This document shows, one piece after another, positions 9,209 through 19,400 of a stretch of 64,000 nt of DNA. The stretch comes from Fodinibius sp052060035. GTDB taxonomy: Bacteria; Bacteroidota; Rhodothermia; Balneolales; Balneolaceae. Position 1 is the stretch's first letter; every line of letters starts with the position of its first letter. The stretch lies in NCBI RefSeq assembly GCF_052060035.1, contig NZ_JBPOEA010000015.1:1-64000 (forward strand). Reading direction: 5' to 3'. Under the pieces are notes generated by a model that was not told the origin of the DNA, searched no databases, and was given only the letters and a program-made list of their open reading frames with translations. The position numbers and the translations under genes are program-made.

Positions 9209-11923
9209 CTACTCTGCTTGTTCAGATTGGTAGTAATCTCGCAGAACGTAATGCAAAATACCGCCATTGCGATAGTAATCTACCTCAACAGGAGTATCAA
9301 TGCGGCAAACGGTTTCGAAAGAAATCGTTTCACCATCTTCTTTTTTGGCATCCACTTTCACCATTTGTTGGGCTTTGAGCTCATCATCCAAGTGGATATT
9401 AAATTCTTCCGAGCCATCCAATCCAAGAGTATCTGCTGATTCTCCATCTTTAAACTGCAATGGCAAAACGCCCATACCTACCAAGTTGGATCGGTGGATG
9501 CGTTCATAAGAAGTCGCAATTACGGCTTCAACACCAAGTAGAATAGTACCTTTGGCAGCCCAATCCCGGGATGATCCCGTTCCGTACTGTTTGCCAGCCA
9601 GTGCCACCAGTGGCGTATCGTTTTCTTTGTATCTCATGGCCGCATCAAAGATCGTAGTGATCTCATCTTCGGGGAAGTACTTAGTGTAACCGCCTTCTTT
9701 ACCCGGCGCCAGCTGATTCTTAAATCGCACGTTTGCAAATGTTCCGCGCGTCATTACGCGATCATTGCCACGTCGTGATCCATATGAGTTGAAATCTTTC
9801 TGCTCAACACCGTGCTCAATCAGATACTTACCAGCAGGACTGTTTTTCGGGATAGTTCCCGCCGGAGAAATATGATCCGTTGTAATAGAATCGCCCACTT
9901 TAACCAGGGCCCGTGCTCCATTAATGGAGGTAATAGGATCGGGATTTTCTCCCATATCCATAAAGAACGGCGGCTCCTGAATGTAGGTTGATTCATCTTT
10001 CCACTCATAGAGCTCTCCGCCGCCAACGGGAATCTCATCCCACTCTTCAGATTTGAAAATATCGCCATATTGTTTTTCAAACAGCTCCGGACGAATGGCA
10101 CTGTCTAAGTGTTCGGCAATCTCTTCGGATGTTGGCCAGATATCTTTCAGATATACATCATTGCCGTCTTTATCTTTGCCCAACGGCTCATGTTCTAAAT
10201 CAATATCCACCGTACCGGCCAGTGCATAAGCAACAACCAATGGCGGTGAAGCCAGATAGTTCGCTTTTACATAGGGATGTATACGACCTTCAAAGTTTCT
10301 GTTACCAGAAAGCACACCGGCCACAATCAAATCGCCTTCTTTTACTGCATTTTCAACAGCTTGAGGCAACGGACCTGAGTTACCGATACAGGTTGTACAT
10401 CCATATCCAACGAGATTAAAGCCAAGACTATCCATATAATCAGTAAGTCCGGCTTCTTCGAGATAATCCGTAACGACCCGAGAGCCCGGAGCCAACGACG
10501 TTTTCACATAAGGAGGAACTTTCAATCCTTTTTCGAACGCTTTCTTCGCTACAATTCCGGCTCCCAGCATAACGCTTGGGTTCGAAGTATTGGTACAGGA
10601 TGTAATGGCAGCAATCACCACATCGCCATGCTTCATTTCGATCTCCTGACCGTTTTTAAACGTCCCTTTGTTCGCCAGCTTTTCCTGCTCCAAATTAAAA
10701 CCCATAGTCGGGTCATCGCTGGTCAGGCTACTCTCGAACGTTTTCTTCATGTTAGGCAATGCAATTCGATCGTGTGGCAACTTCGGCCCTGCAAGTGATG
10801 TTTCCACTTCGCCAAGATCCAATTCCAACGTATCCGTAAATTCGGGATCGGGCGTATCATCTGTACGATACAAACCCTGCTCTTTCATGTAACTCTCAAC
10901 CATTTCCACATGCTCGGGATCACGTCCGGTTCGACGCATATAGCGCATGGCTTCATCATCCATTGGGAAGAAGCCCATGGTTGCCCCGTATTCCGGAGAC
11001 ATATTCGCAATCGTTGCACGATCGGGCAGACTCATGTTGCTAAGCCCATCGCCATAAAATTCTACAAACTTACCCACAACACCATGCTTTCTAAGCATCT
11101 GGGTAACTGTTAGGGTCAAGTCCGTTGCTGTAATACCTTCGCGCAACTTACCGGTCAGCTTCATACCCACAACTTCGGGCACCAACATATAAATAGGCTG
11201 CCCCAGCATGGCTGCTTCGGCTTCAATACCACCAACGCCCCAACCGAGAATACCAAGACCATTAATCATCGTTGTGTGTGAATCGGTACCCACCAGCGTA
11301 TCGGGATAAACAACAGTAGTCCCATCCTCTTCTTTTCGACTAAAGGCTCCTTTCGCAAGATACTCGAGATTAACCTGATGGACGATCCCACGTCCCGGAG
11401 GAACGACCCTAAAATTATCAAATGCTTTTTGTCCCCATTTCAGGAACTCATATCGTTCACGGTTCCGCTCAAATTCTTTTTCCACATTATGCATAAAAGC
11501 ATACTCCTGACCGAACTCATCAACCTGTACCGAGTGGTCGATAACCAGATCTACCGGTACTTGTGGATTTATGGACGTGGCATTTCCACCCATGCGTTCC
11601 ATAGCAGAACGCAACGCAGCCAAATCAACAATAGCCGGCACGCCGGTAAAATCCTGCAACACAACCCGCGATGGTTTAAAAGGAATTTCGCCCTGGGGAT
11701 TTTTGGCATTATAATTAGCCAATACCTCTACATCATCTTCGTTAAAGACATAGCCGTCATATTCTCTGAGTACCGCTTCCAGTAATACGCGAATGGTAAA
11801 TGGAAGCTTGCTGATATTTCCATACCCCATCTCTTCAAGTTTTTTCAAACTATACAGGTGTGCTTCGCCACTGCCTGTATCAAAAGGGGTCTTTGTCTGC
11901 AAAAATTTATTCTCTTTACTCAT
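9209..11923 (-). CDS. acnA: Aconitate hydratase, AcnA/IRP type
   Basis: TCA cycle enzyme that isomerises citrate to isocitrate through cis-aconitate, using a [4Fe-4S] cluster. The 904 residues fit the monomeric AcnA/IRP1 type. Cluster cysteines are seen in AAITSCTNTSNPSV and in GYGCTTCIGNSGPLP. Other family signatures are DSHTTMINGLGILGWGVGG in the N-terminal half, and the swivel-domain GDSITTDHISPAG and YGTGSSRDWAAKG. It is transcribed alone, with its own terminator and a 267-base divergent spacer shared with rplM. A GTATCTTTC sequence in that spacer on the minus strand resembles a TANNTTTG -7 box. The name AcnA is used because of the domain order; AcnB has a different arrangement. Confidence 0.96.
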   Translation of the reverse strand: MSKENKFLQTKTPFDTGSGEAHLYSLKKLEEMGYGNISKLPFTIRVLLEAVLREYDGYVFNEDDVEVLANYNAKNPQGEIPFKPSRVVLQDFTGVPAIVDLAALRSAMERMGGNATSINPQVPVDLVIDHSVQVDEFGQEYAFMHNVEKEFERNRERYEFLKWGQKAFDNFRVVPPGRGIVHQVNLEYLAKGAFSRKEEDGTTVVYPDTLVGTDSHTTMINGLGILGWGVGGIEAEAAMLGQPIYMLVPEVVGMKLTGKLREGITATDLTLTVTQMLRKHGVVGKFVEFYGDGLSNMSLPDRATIANMSPEYGATMGFFPMDDEAMRYMRRTGRDPEHVEMVESYMKEQGLYRTDDTPDPEFTDTLELDLGEVETSLAGPKLPHDRIALPNMKKTFESSLTSDDPTMGFNLEQEKLANKGTFKNGQEIEMKHGDVVIAAITSCTNTSNPSVMLGAGIVAKKAFEKGLKVPPYVKTSLAPGSRVVTDYLEEAGLTDYMDSLGFNLVGYGCTTCIGNSGPLPQAVENAVKEGDLIVAGVLSGNRNFEGRIHPYVKANYLASPPLVVAYALAGTVDIDLEHEPLGKDKDGNDVYLKDIWPTSEEIAEHLDSAIRPELFEKQYGDIFKSEEWDEIPVGGGELYEWKDESTYIQEPPFFMDMGENPDPITSINGARALVKVGDSITTDHISPAGTIPKNSPAGKYLIEHGVEQKDFNSYGSRRGNDRVMTRGTFANVRFKNQLAPGKEGGYTKYFPEDEITTIFDAAMRYKENDTPLVALAGKQYGTGSSRDWAAKGTILLGVEAVIATSYERIHRSNLVGMGVLPLQFKDGESADTLGLDGSEEFNIHLDDELKAQQMVKVDAKKEDGETISFETVCRIDTPVEVDYYRNGGILHYVLRDYYQSEQAE

Positions 11924-12190
11924 GGTCCTTGATTGTCCTTTTTAAACTTGGCTTAACCTGTTTTATCAGGCTTATTTTTATGTAAGAAAGATACAATTAA
12001 TTTTTAAGAATATCTTATCTTAAACCCCGGAAATTTCAACTCCTGCCCCTATTCGGACTGTTATTATTTCTATAAAAAGATCCGTTCAATTCGGTTTCAA
12101 AAATATTCATAACTTCACCGTTGCAAATGGATCTAAATAAGCCTATTTTTCGAGACTTCACATAAAAGCAATTATAAACAAGTTTTAACC

Positions 12191-12634
12191 GTGGATACTA
12201 ACAGTTACAAGACCTACTCCCCAAAAGCGAGTGATATCGAAAAGAATTGGGTTCTTGTTGATGCCGAAGACCAAGCGCTCGGAAGAGTTGCTTCTAAGGT
12301 TGCTTCCTTATTGAGAGGAAAGCACAAACCTAACTTCGCTCCGCATATGGACACCGGTGACAATGTTGTTGTAATTAATGCCAGTAAAGTTACATTGAGC
12401 GGCAACAAATTACAGCAGAAAGAATATTTCCGTTATACCGGCCATCCTGGCGGCGAACGTTTTACTTCAGCTGAAGAAATGCTGGATCACAATCCAACAT
12501 TGGTTATCAAAAAAGCCGTGAAAGGAATGTTGCCAAAAAACAAGTTAGGCGACAAACTTATGACCAATATTAGGGTTTATGCCGGTCCGGTTCATGAACA
12601 AGAAGCACAACAACCAGAAAAAATCGAGCTTTAA
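12191..12634 (+). CDS. rplM: 50S ribosomal protein L13
   Basis: Early-assembly protein of the large subunit, binding 23S rRNA. The 147 residues match the family, with WVLVDAEDQALGRVASKVAS near the N-terminus and the conserved VVVINASKVTLSGNK and MLPKNKLG segments. The start is GTG at 12191; this gives the usual N-terminus, and no SD sequence precedes it. The gene is followed after 6 bases by rpsI, the standard rplM-rpsI pair, almost certainly one transcript. The upstream 267-base divergent region (11924-12190) holds no gene; it may contain an L13-responsive leader, but no confident fold was found by eye. Confidence 0.98.
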   Translation: MDTNSYKTYSPKASDIEKNWVLVDAEDQALGRVASKVASLLRGKHKPNFAPHMDTGDNVVVINASKVTLSGNKLQQKEYFRYTGHPGGERFTSAEEMLDHNPTLVIKKAVKGMLPKNKLGDKLMTNIRVYAGPVHEQEAQQPEKIEL

Positions 12635-12640
12635 TCACGA

Positions 12641-13027
12641 ATGGAACAGAAAAACTTCATCGGAAGAAGAAAAACTTCTACTGCGCGACTCTATATTCAA
12701 CCAGGTTCAGGTGAGTTTGTTGTAAACAAACGACCTCTGGATGAATATTTTTGCACTCAAGCACATCGTAATATTGCCAAGCTTCCGCTTGACGTTACCG
12801 AATCTGACGGACAGTTTGATATCTTGGTAAACGTAAGTGGCGGTGGCATTACCGGCCAATCCGGCGCCATCCAACATGCTTTGGCTCGCGCTCTTGACGA
12901 TCATAATGAAGAGTGGCACGATGTCTTGAAAGCACATGATCTACTAACACGTGACGATCGTATGGTAGAGCGTAAAAAATACGGTCAACCTGGTGCTCGT
13001 AAAAAGTTCCAGTTCTCCAAGCGTTAA
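12641..13027 (+). CDS. rpsI: 30S ribosomal protein S9
   Basis: Small-subunit protein whose C-terminal tail reaches the P-site tRNA. The 128 residues contain the N-terminal GRRKTSTARLYIQPGSG, the central GGGITGQSGAIQHALARAL, and the typical basic C-terminus ERKKYGQPGARKKFQFSKR, in which the last Lys-Arg contacts tRNA. It is co-transcribed with rplM (6-base spacing). The 150 bases that follow before rpsB carry a possible structured leader. Confidence 0.98.
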   Translation: MEQKNFIGRRKTSTARLYIQPGSGEFVVNKRPLDEYFCTQAHRNIAKLPLDVTESDGQFDILVNVSGGGITGQSGAIQHALARALDDHNEEWHDVLKAHDLLTRDDRMVERKKYGQPGARKKFQFSKR

Positions 13028-13080
13028 TAGATCGCGCTTATATATTTTCTTTTTCCAGACACACAAAATTCAATCACACA

Positions 13081-13148
13081 TATGCAGCTACTCAGTGCGC
13101 CGAGTGTCTCAACAGCTGTTGGGATTAGCGCCGGGGATGACCTGCATA
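13081..13148 (+). promoter_or_regulatory. Candidate structured mRNA leader of rpsB-tsf
   Basis: Three helices can be drawn by eye. A closing stem pairs TATGCAG (13081-13087) with CTGCATA (13142-13148), a perfect 7 bp. Inside it is a small ACTC/GAGT hairpin (13090-13093 with 13102-13105) and a 7-bp hairpin TCTCAAC/GTTGGGA (13107-13113 with 13118-13124, one G-U). The element ends 29 bases before the rpsB ATG. This is the position expected for an autogenous S2-binding leader, which is known upstream of rpsB in other bacteria. The fold is inferred from complementarity only; covariation was not tested. Confidence 0.45.
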
Positions 13149-13177
13149 GAGGATTAACTCAAAAATAAATCTAACCT

Positions 13178-14023
13178 ATGCCTACTACACCTGACTTAGA
13201 AGAACTGTTAAAATCCGGTGCCCATTTTGGTCACCTTACCCGCCGATGGAATCCCAAAATGAAGGAATTTATCTTCATGGAACGCAATGGGATTCATATC
13301 ATCGACCTCAAAAAGACACAGAAATTTTTCCAGGAAGCACTGGATGAAGTTACCAAGCTTGCCCGTGCAGGAAAAGATATCCTTTTTGTTGGTACTAAGA
13401 AGCAAGCCCAAGATATCGTAAGAACAGAGGCTATTCGATGTGGAATGCCTTATGTTACTCACCGTTGGTTAGGAGGAATGATGACCAACTTCAGCACCGT
13501 TAAAAAGAGCATCTCTCGCATGGAAGAGATTGACCGTATGAGTAAAGACGGTACGTTTGAAGAGCTTACCAAAAAGGAAGCTCTCATGCTTGAGCGTGAG
13601 TATGAAAAGCTTGAAAACACCTTGGGCGGTATCGCCAATATGGGGCATCTCCCGGGTGCAATTTTTGTTGTCGATACAACCAAAGAGGATATTGCCGTAA
13701 ACGAAGCGGTTAAACTTAATATCCCTCTTATTGCCATGGTTGATACCAACAGTGATCCCGATACTCCGGATTACATTATTCCCTGCAACGATGATTCTGC
13801 TCGCAGTATACAGCTTGTCACTTCTAAAATTGCCGATGCTATTATTGAAGGCAACGCCGAGCGCGAAGCACAAAGTGAAGAGCAGCTTTATGATCAAGCT
13901 GCTGAAGAAGCGCGTAAAGCCGAAGAGCAACAAGTAAAAGAGAAAACCAAAGCTACGGGCAAACGTCGCAAACGTCGTAAAAAGAAGGATTCCAACGATG
14001 ACTCTTCGAGCGAAGAAGAGTAA
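13178..14023 (+). CDS. rpsB: 30S ribosomal protein S2 with a charged C-terminal tail
   Basis: Small-subunit protein needed for S1 binding and initiation. The core is unmistakable: LLKSGAHFGHLTRRWNPKMK at the N-terminus, then FVGTKKQAQDIV, HRWLGGMMTNF and PLIAMVDTNSDPD. At 281 residues it is about 40 longer than the E. coli protein. The extra C-terminus (about residues 228-281) is low-complexity: a helical EEARKAEEQQ stretch, then a basic cluster with KRRKRRKKK, then an acidic end with SSSEEE. It is followed after 57 bases by tsf, the usual rpsB-tsf operon. A candidate leader precedes it. Confidence 0.97.
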   Translation: MPTTPDLEELLKSGAHFGHLTRRWNPKMKEFIFMERNGIHIIDLKKTQKFFQEALDEVTKLARAGKDILFVGTKKQAQDIVRTEAIRCGMPYVTHRWLGGMMTNFSTVKKSISRMEEIDRMSKDGTFEELTKKEALMLEREYEKLENTLGGIANMGHLPGAIFVVDTTKEDIAVNEAVKLNIPLIAMVDTNSDPDTPDYIIPCNDDSARSIQLVTSKIADAIIEGNAEREAQSEEQLYDQAAEEARKAEEQQVKEKTKATGKRRKRRKKKDSNDDSSSEEE

Positions 14024-14080
14024 TAAGCGGCACTATTCGTTTTAACTTAGAACAACAATTTAAATAGCGTACCTCGAACA

Positions 14081-14914
14081 ATGAGTATTTCTGCAAAAGA
14101 CGTAAAAGAACTACGCGAACAAACAGGGGCCGGCATGATGGATTGCAAAAAGGCCCTTCAGGAAGCTGACGGTGATTTTGAAAAAGCCACTGAAATCCTG
14201 CGTAAGAAGGGACAAAAACTTTCTGAAAAACGTGCTGATCGTGAAGCCAACCAAGGACTAATCGTAACACGTGTAAGCGATGACGGAAGCAAAGCCGCAG
14301 CACTCGAAATAAACTGTGAAACAGATTTTGTTGCTCGTAATGATGATTTCCAAAATCGGGCACAGCAGTTTTTAGATATCGTATTTAAAAACCAAATAAA
14401 TTCAGTCGATGAACTGCTCGACATTGAACATGATGGACTTTCTGTTGCCGACCACGTAAAAGATATGGTAGGTAAAATCGGTGAGAAAATTAAAATTAAC
14501 CGTGTGGTCTTTGCTGAAACGGATGGATTCTACATCTCATACATCCATCCCGGCAACCAGCTTGGCGTATTAGTTGAATTTGAAGGTAATGTCGAAGATC
14601 CCGAAGTGGGCAAAGATGTTGCTATGCAGATTGCAGCAATGAATCCGCTGGCGGTAACACGTGAGGGCGTTGACAGCTCAGTTGTTGAAAAAGAACTTGA
14701 GATCGCCAAAGAACAACTTCTTGAAGAAGGTAAGTCAGAAGAAATTGCCGAAAAAGCATCGCAAGGTAAATTGCGGCGTTTCTATGAAGAACGGGTTCTT
14801 CTGGAACAGAAGTTCGTAAAAGACAACAGTGTCTCCGTTAAAGAGTATCTCGAAAATAACGATACACCGCTGGTCAAGTCGTTCCACCGACTCCAACTCG
14901 GCGATGACTCGTAA
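14081..14914 (+). CDS. tsf: Translation elongation factor Ts
   Basis: Nucleotide exchange factor that recycles EF-Tu-GDP. The 277 residues show the N-terminal UBA-like module with VKELREQTGAGMMDCKKAL, the exchange region with NCETDFVARND (about residues 78-91, containing the TDF motif that touches EF-Tu), and the second domain ending with VKEYLENN. It is in the rpsB operon and closed by a strong terminator. Confidence 0.98.
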   Translation: MSISAKDVKELREQTGAGMMDCKKALQEADGDFEKATEILRKKGQKLSEKRADREANQGLIVTRVSDDGSKAAALEINCETDFVARNDDFQNRAQQFLDIVFKNQINSVDELLDIEHDGLSVADHVKDMVGKIGEKIKINRVVFAETDGFYISYIHPGNQLGVLVEFEGNVEDPEVGKDVAMQIAAMNPLAVTREGVDSSVVEKELEIAKEQLLEEGKSEEIAEKASQGKLRRFYEERVLLEQKFVKDNSVSVKEYLENNDTPLVKSFHRLQLGDDS

Positions 14915-14928
14915 TCATTTTGATTCGC

Positions 14929-14962
14929 AAAAAAGGCTACCAATTCGGTAGCCTTTTTTTTA
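14929..14962 (+). terminator. Rho-independent terminator after tsf
   Basis: AAAAGGCTACC (14931-14941), a 5-base loop, then GGTAGCC (14947-14953) followed by eight Ts. It lies 17 bases after the tsf stop and separates the rpsB-tsf transcript from pyrH. Confidence 0.9.
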
Positions 14963-15038
14963 TGCTTAAGAGATATGTAATATTGATCAAATCACTTTTA
15001 AAAAGACCGTCAATTCAATAATTAACACAGGGTAAAAC

Positions 15039-15764
15039 GTGGACAGCAAATATCATCGAATTCTATTAAAAGTAAGCGGAGAAGCACTTTTAGGTGAACA
15101 GGGACACGGCATTGATGGAGATATTCTTACCCAGTACTCCGAGGAGATTAAATCTATACATGATGAAGGATTTGAAGTTTCTGTTGTTGTGGGAGGCGGA
15201 AATATTTTTCGGGGTGTAAAAGGCGCCACTGAAGGTATGGACCGCGTACAAGGTGATTATATGGGTATGCTTGCCACTATGATCAATAGCATGGCCCTGC
15301 AAGACTCCCTGGAACGAATGGGCGTGCAAACACGGCTCATGTCAGCCATCAGAATGGAAGAAATTGCCGAACCCTATATTCGTCGACGAGCTACCCGGCA
15401 CCTCGAAAAAGGACGTGTGGTTATTTTTGGTGCAGGTACCGGCAATCCTTACTTCACAACCGATACGGCTGCTTCGCTGCGTGCTATCGAAATTGAGGCC
15501 GATGTTATTCTCAAGGGTACCCGTGTTGACGGTATTTTTGATTCTGATCCGGAAATCAACCCTGATGCTAAAAAGTTTCCTACCATTACTGGCGAAGAGG
15601 TTCTAAATCGACAGTTGGAGATCATGGATCTTACAGCTTTTACCCTCTGTCGTGAAAACAAAACACCGATTATTGTCTTTGATATGAATAAAGTTGGAAA
15701 CCTGAAAAAAGTATTGCGTGAAGATGCTTCCGTGGGATCAAAGGTGGTTTGGGAAGATTCGTAG
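15039..15764 (+). CDS. pyrH: UMP kinase
   Basis: Bacterial UMP kinase of the amino-acid kinase fold; it phosphorylates UMP to UDP with ATP in pyrimidine synthesis. The 241 residues are standard. Visible signatures are ILLKVSGEALLGEQGHGID at the N-terminus, the glycine-rich VSVVVGGGNIFRG, GDYMGMLATMINSMALQD, and the nucleotide-binding FGAGTGNPYFTTDTAA. The start is GTG at 15039, giving the expected short lead before the first strand. It follows the tsf terminator by 77 bases and precedes frr by 67, as in the conserved tsf-pyrH-frr block. Confidence 0.97.
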   Translation: MDSKYHRILLKVSGEALLGEQGHGIDGDILTQYSEEIKSIHDEGFEVSVVVGGGNIFRGVKGATEGMDRVQGDYMGMLATMINSMALQDSLERMGVQTRLMSAIRMEEIAEPYIRRRATRHLEKGRVVIFGAGTGNPYFTTDTAASLRAIEIEADVILKGTRVDGIFDSDPEINPDAKKFPTITGEEVLNRQLEIMDLTAFTLCRENKTPIIVFDMNKVGNLKKVLREDASVGSKVVWEDS

Positions 15765-15831
15765 ATTTCTTAAATTCATTTTGATTAAATAACAGCATCA
15801 TCAAAAAAGAATTAAACAACCCGCGAATATT

Positions 15832-16401
15832 ATGATACCACCAGAGTTAGAGCCCGTTATCAAATCTGCCGACAAAAAAATGGATCAGGCTGTTGCACAC
15901 TATAAAAAAGAATTGTCTCACATTCGGGCCGGCAAAGCTCAACCTTCGATACTTGATGGCGTCAAGGTTGAATATTATGGATCGCAAACCCCTTTGAACC
16001 AGTTGGCTAACGTCAGTGCGCCCGAAGCTCGTCTTCTTACTGTAGAACCATTTGACAAATCTGCCTTGGAAGATATCGAAAAGGCCATCATGTCTGCGGG
16101 ACTTGGATTAAATCCCAATAATGACGGAAATATTATTCGGATACCGCTGCCCATTCTCTCTGAAGAACGCCGTAAGGAACTTGTGAAGCGAGTCAATGAA
16201 CTTGCTGAAGAAGCGCGTATTTCTATCCGTAACACTCGTCGCGATGCTAATGATGAGGTTAAAAAGAAAGTACAGAAAGAATCACTGCCAGAAGATTCTC
16301 GTTATGAGGCGGAAGATGAAATTCAGCAATTAACCGATCAGCACACCGAAAAGGTTGAGAAGCTTTCTGAAAAGAAAGAAAAAGAAATTATGACCGTATA
16401 A
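15832..16401 (+). CDS. frr: Ribosome recycling factor
   Basis: tRNA-mimic protein that, with EF-G, splits the post-termination ribosome. The 189 residues match the family, with LSHIRAGKAQPSILDGVKVEYYG in segments (conserved RAGKA and VEYYG), VSAPEARLLTVEPFD, GLNPNNDGNIIRIPLPILSEE and the C-terminal helical DEIQQLTDQH. It lies in the block tsf, pyrH, frr and ends 96 bases before smc; that spacer carries a long imperfect hairpin. Confidence 0.97.
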   Translation: MIPPELEPVIKSADKKMDQAVAHYKKELSHIRAGKAQPSILDGVKVEYYGSQTPLNQLANVSAPEARLLTVEPFDKSALEDIEKAIMSAGLGLNPNNDGNIIRIPLPILSEERRKELVKRVNELAEEARISIRNTRRDANDEVKKKVQKESLPEDSRYEAEDEIQQLTDQHTEKVEKLSEKKEKEIMTV

Positions 16402-16419
16402 ACGGGACGGTTGCTTAGC

Positions 16420-16470
16420 AATAACAGCTTCACAATCGGGGAGTTTATTAACAAAGTGAAGGCTGTTATT
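16420..16470. repeat. Long imperfect inverted repeat between frr and smc
   Basis: AATAACAGCTTCAC (16420-16433) pairs with GTGAAG-G-CTGTTATT (16456-16470) with one bulged G and a 22-base loop. It starts 19 bases after frr and ends 27 bases before smc. No U-run follows, so it is not a standard terminator. It may be an mRNA processing or stabilising hairpin or an operator. Confidence 0.4.
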
Positions 16471-16497
16471 CGAACTTTGCCATTTGAATTGTAATAC

Positions 16498-19400
16498 ATG
16501 TATATATCCGAACTTGAACTTCAGGGCTTCAAGAGTTTTGCCTACAAAACCAATGTCTCTTTTGATAAGGGCATAACAGCAATTGTGGGGCCTAACGGCT
16601 GCGGCAAATCCAATATCGTTGATGCCATGCGATGGGTACTTGGCGAACAGCGCCCTACCCTACTCCGCTCTTCAAGCATGTCGAACGTCATCTTTAACGG
16701 TACTGCTAAAAAGAATGCCTTGGGGATGGCAGAAGTTTACCTGACGTTCGTTAATAATAAAGGCCTTCTGCCTACTGAATATAACGAGGTTACCATTGGC
16801 CGACGCCTGTATCGATCAGGAGAAAGTGAATATCTAATCAACGGTACCACTTGCCGACTTAAAGATATTACAGATCTTTTCATGGACACCGGCATGAGCT
16901 CAGATGCCTATTCAGTAATTGAGCTCAAGATGGTCGAAGAAATTCTTAATGATAAAAACAACGACCGGCGACGGCTTTTTGAGGAAGCCGCCGGAGTTAC
17001 CCGATATAAAGAAAAACGCAAAAAGACCTTCCGTAAACTCGACGAAACACAAGGCGACCTGCAGCGCGTTGAGGACATTCTGGTTGAGGTTCGAAAGAAA
17101 ACAAATTCACTCGAAAAACAGGCAGAAAAAGCTCAAAAAGCGAAGAAATTCAAAAAGGAATTAGAACACCTCGATAAAGCACTTAATAAGCACGAGTACC
17201 TCAAAATAAAAGAAGAGCTTGAGCCGCTTAAAGAACGCATTGATAATGCAGACAAAGAGAAAAAGGAGATCATTGCCAAGGCGGAAAAACTTGAAGAAGA
17301 AGCAGAAAAAGCACGCAAAACATTAAATGAAAAAGAGCGACAACAGTCTGAAGCTCAACGAAGGGTTAGTCAGCTCCATTCTAAAATTCGGGACAACGAG
17401 ACTACTCTCGAAATCACCCGGGAAAAGATTACGAATGAGGAAAGCGTAATTGAGCAGTACACCAGCGACATTGAGCAAAGTGAAAAAGACCTGGAAGATC
17501 TCCGGGAAGCTTTTCAGAGCAGTAAAAAGAAACTGGCTTCTTTTGATGACGACCTTGAAAAAGCAGAAAAGAATCTCAAGGAATCAAAGGAACGTTATGC
17601 TGATATTCAGCAGCAATATAACGCAGAGCAAGAAAAGCTAAATCAGCTCGAAAAAGACTTTTCGGAGGCCAACCAAGATCTCAATGACCTGCAGACCAAA
17701 CGCATCAAAATTGAATCCCGGCTTGAGAATACCGAAGGGGATTTGGTTCGCATCCGCGAAGAAATTGAAGATCTCGAAGATGAGATTATGAACTTTCGCG
17801 GGGAAAAAAAGCTGGCCGCTGAAAAGCTTGAAAAGGCAATTGCAGAACGTGATCAGTGGCAGGAGAATTTGCAATCCGCACGAGAACAACGTGAGGAATT
17901 GAGCGAACAACAGAATACGCTCAAAGATCAGATCCGAAGTCACCAAAGCAAGCTCGATTCGGTACAATCTGAGATCGAACTCCTGCAGGATATTGCAAGC
18001 TCTAATGAGGCTTTTCCAAGCAGTGTCCAGTTTCTACTTGATAATTATGCAAATCAGTTCAAGCAGTTAGATGTGGTCTCGAATCTGCTTTCCACGGATG
18101 AAAAACATGCTGTTGCTCTTGAAGCAGTACTGGCGGATGCACTGAATTACATTGTTGTCGATACCCTTGATGATGCCCGAAAAGCTGCAAAACTTCTTAA
18201 AGAAAATGACAAGGGACGAGCTACCTTTATTCCGCTCGGTCAACTTTCCGATTCTTATGAAACGATTTCCGGAGGCCTTGCCAGTGAGGTTGAGACAGAA
18301 CCTAAATTCAGTGCATTAAAAGAATTACTTTTGGGCAATGTCCGCGTTTTTGATTCTATTGATGAGGCCTACTCTTCACTTGAGAGCAGTGGTCAAACCG
18401 GGGTAACGCTTGGCGGTGAGGTAATCACCAATACACAGTTTTTAAAGAGTGGGAGCAAAAGCAAAAATGCCGGTATTCGTGTTGGATTAAAAGATAAAAT
18501 TGCCAAGCTGGAAGACAAGGCCAGCTCTATCAGTAGCAAAATTCAGTCCTCCGAAGATCAACTCGAAGAAGTCCAGCAGAAATATGAAGCTATTGATCTG
18601 AATGAACTTGAGCAAAAGCTCAAAGAGAAAGAGCAGCAAGTTCGCCAAGTCGAAAATAATATTAACAGCTTTGAGCACAAGATTGAGATTTATCAGAAAA
18701 ATATTGGGGAGCTCAAAAATCGACGCGAATCACTAATCAGCAATGAAGATTCCTCCCAACAGCAGTTAGATGACCTACAACCCAAACAGAAAGAATTACA
18801 ACAAAGATTAAAAGACCTTCACGAGCAGCAGGAAGCAAAGAAACAGACCCTTCAGGAACTGGATGAAGAGCGTTCAATTGCCCAAAGTCGATACAATGAT
18901 GCGCAGTTAAAGCATCAGGATCTGAAAAACAAGGTTCAAAACCACGAGCGGGACATCAAACGGGCCCAAGAAGGCATCAAGAACCTGAAGAAACGACTTA
19001 AAATTCGCTCGGAGAAGACCGAAGAAGCCAAGGAACGTATCAGTAAGTACCAATCGGCCATCGAGCAGCTTGAAGACGAGCTCAGCACCCTTAAGGAGAA
19101 AAAACAGAAGGCTGACAAGCAACTGGAACAGGCCGAAGAAGCTTCAGGCAAACAGCGGGGACGTATTAATGAAATTGAGAAAGATCTTAAGGAAGTCCGT
19201 CGGCGCAAGGAAGTAAACATGGAGCTCGTCCATCACTTGGCCATGTCGAAAGAAAAGTATGAAATGCAGATTGAGAATCTTTCCGATCACATCTGGGAAA
19301 CCTATGGCATATTGATGGATCAGATTGATAAGGAACTGCCCGAAGATACCGAGCCCGACGAAGCCAAAGAACGTATTGCCTGGCTGCGACAAAAACTCAA

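Noticed and set aside
11924..12190. L13 leader RNA in the acnA-rplM spacer
   Set aside because: Only weak short stems could be drawn; not enough to claim a structure.
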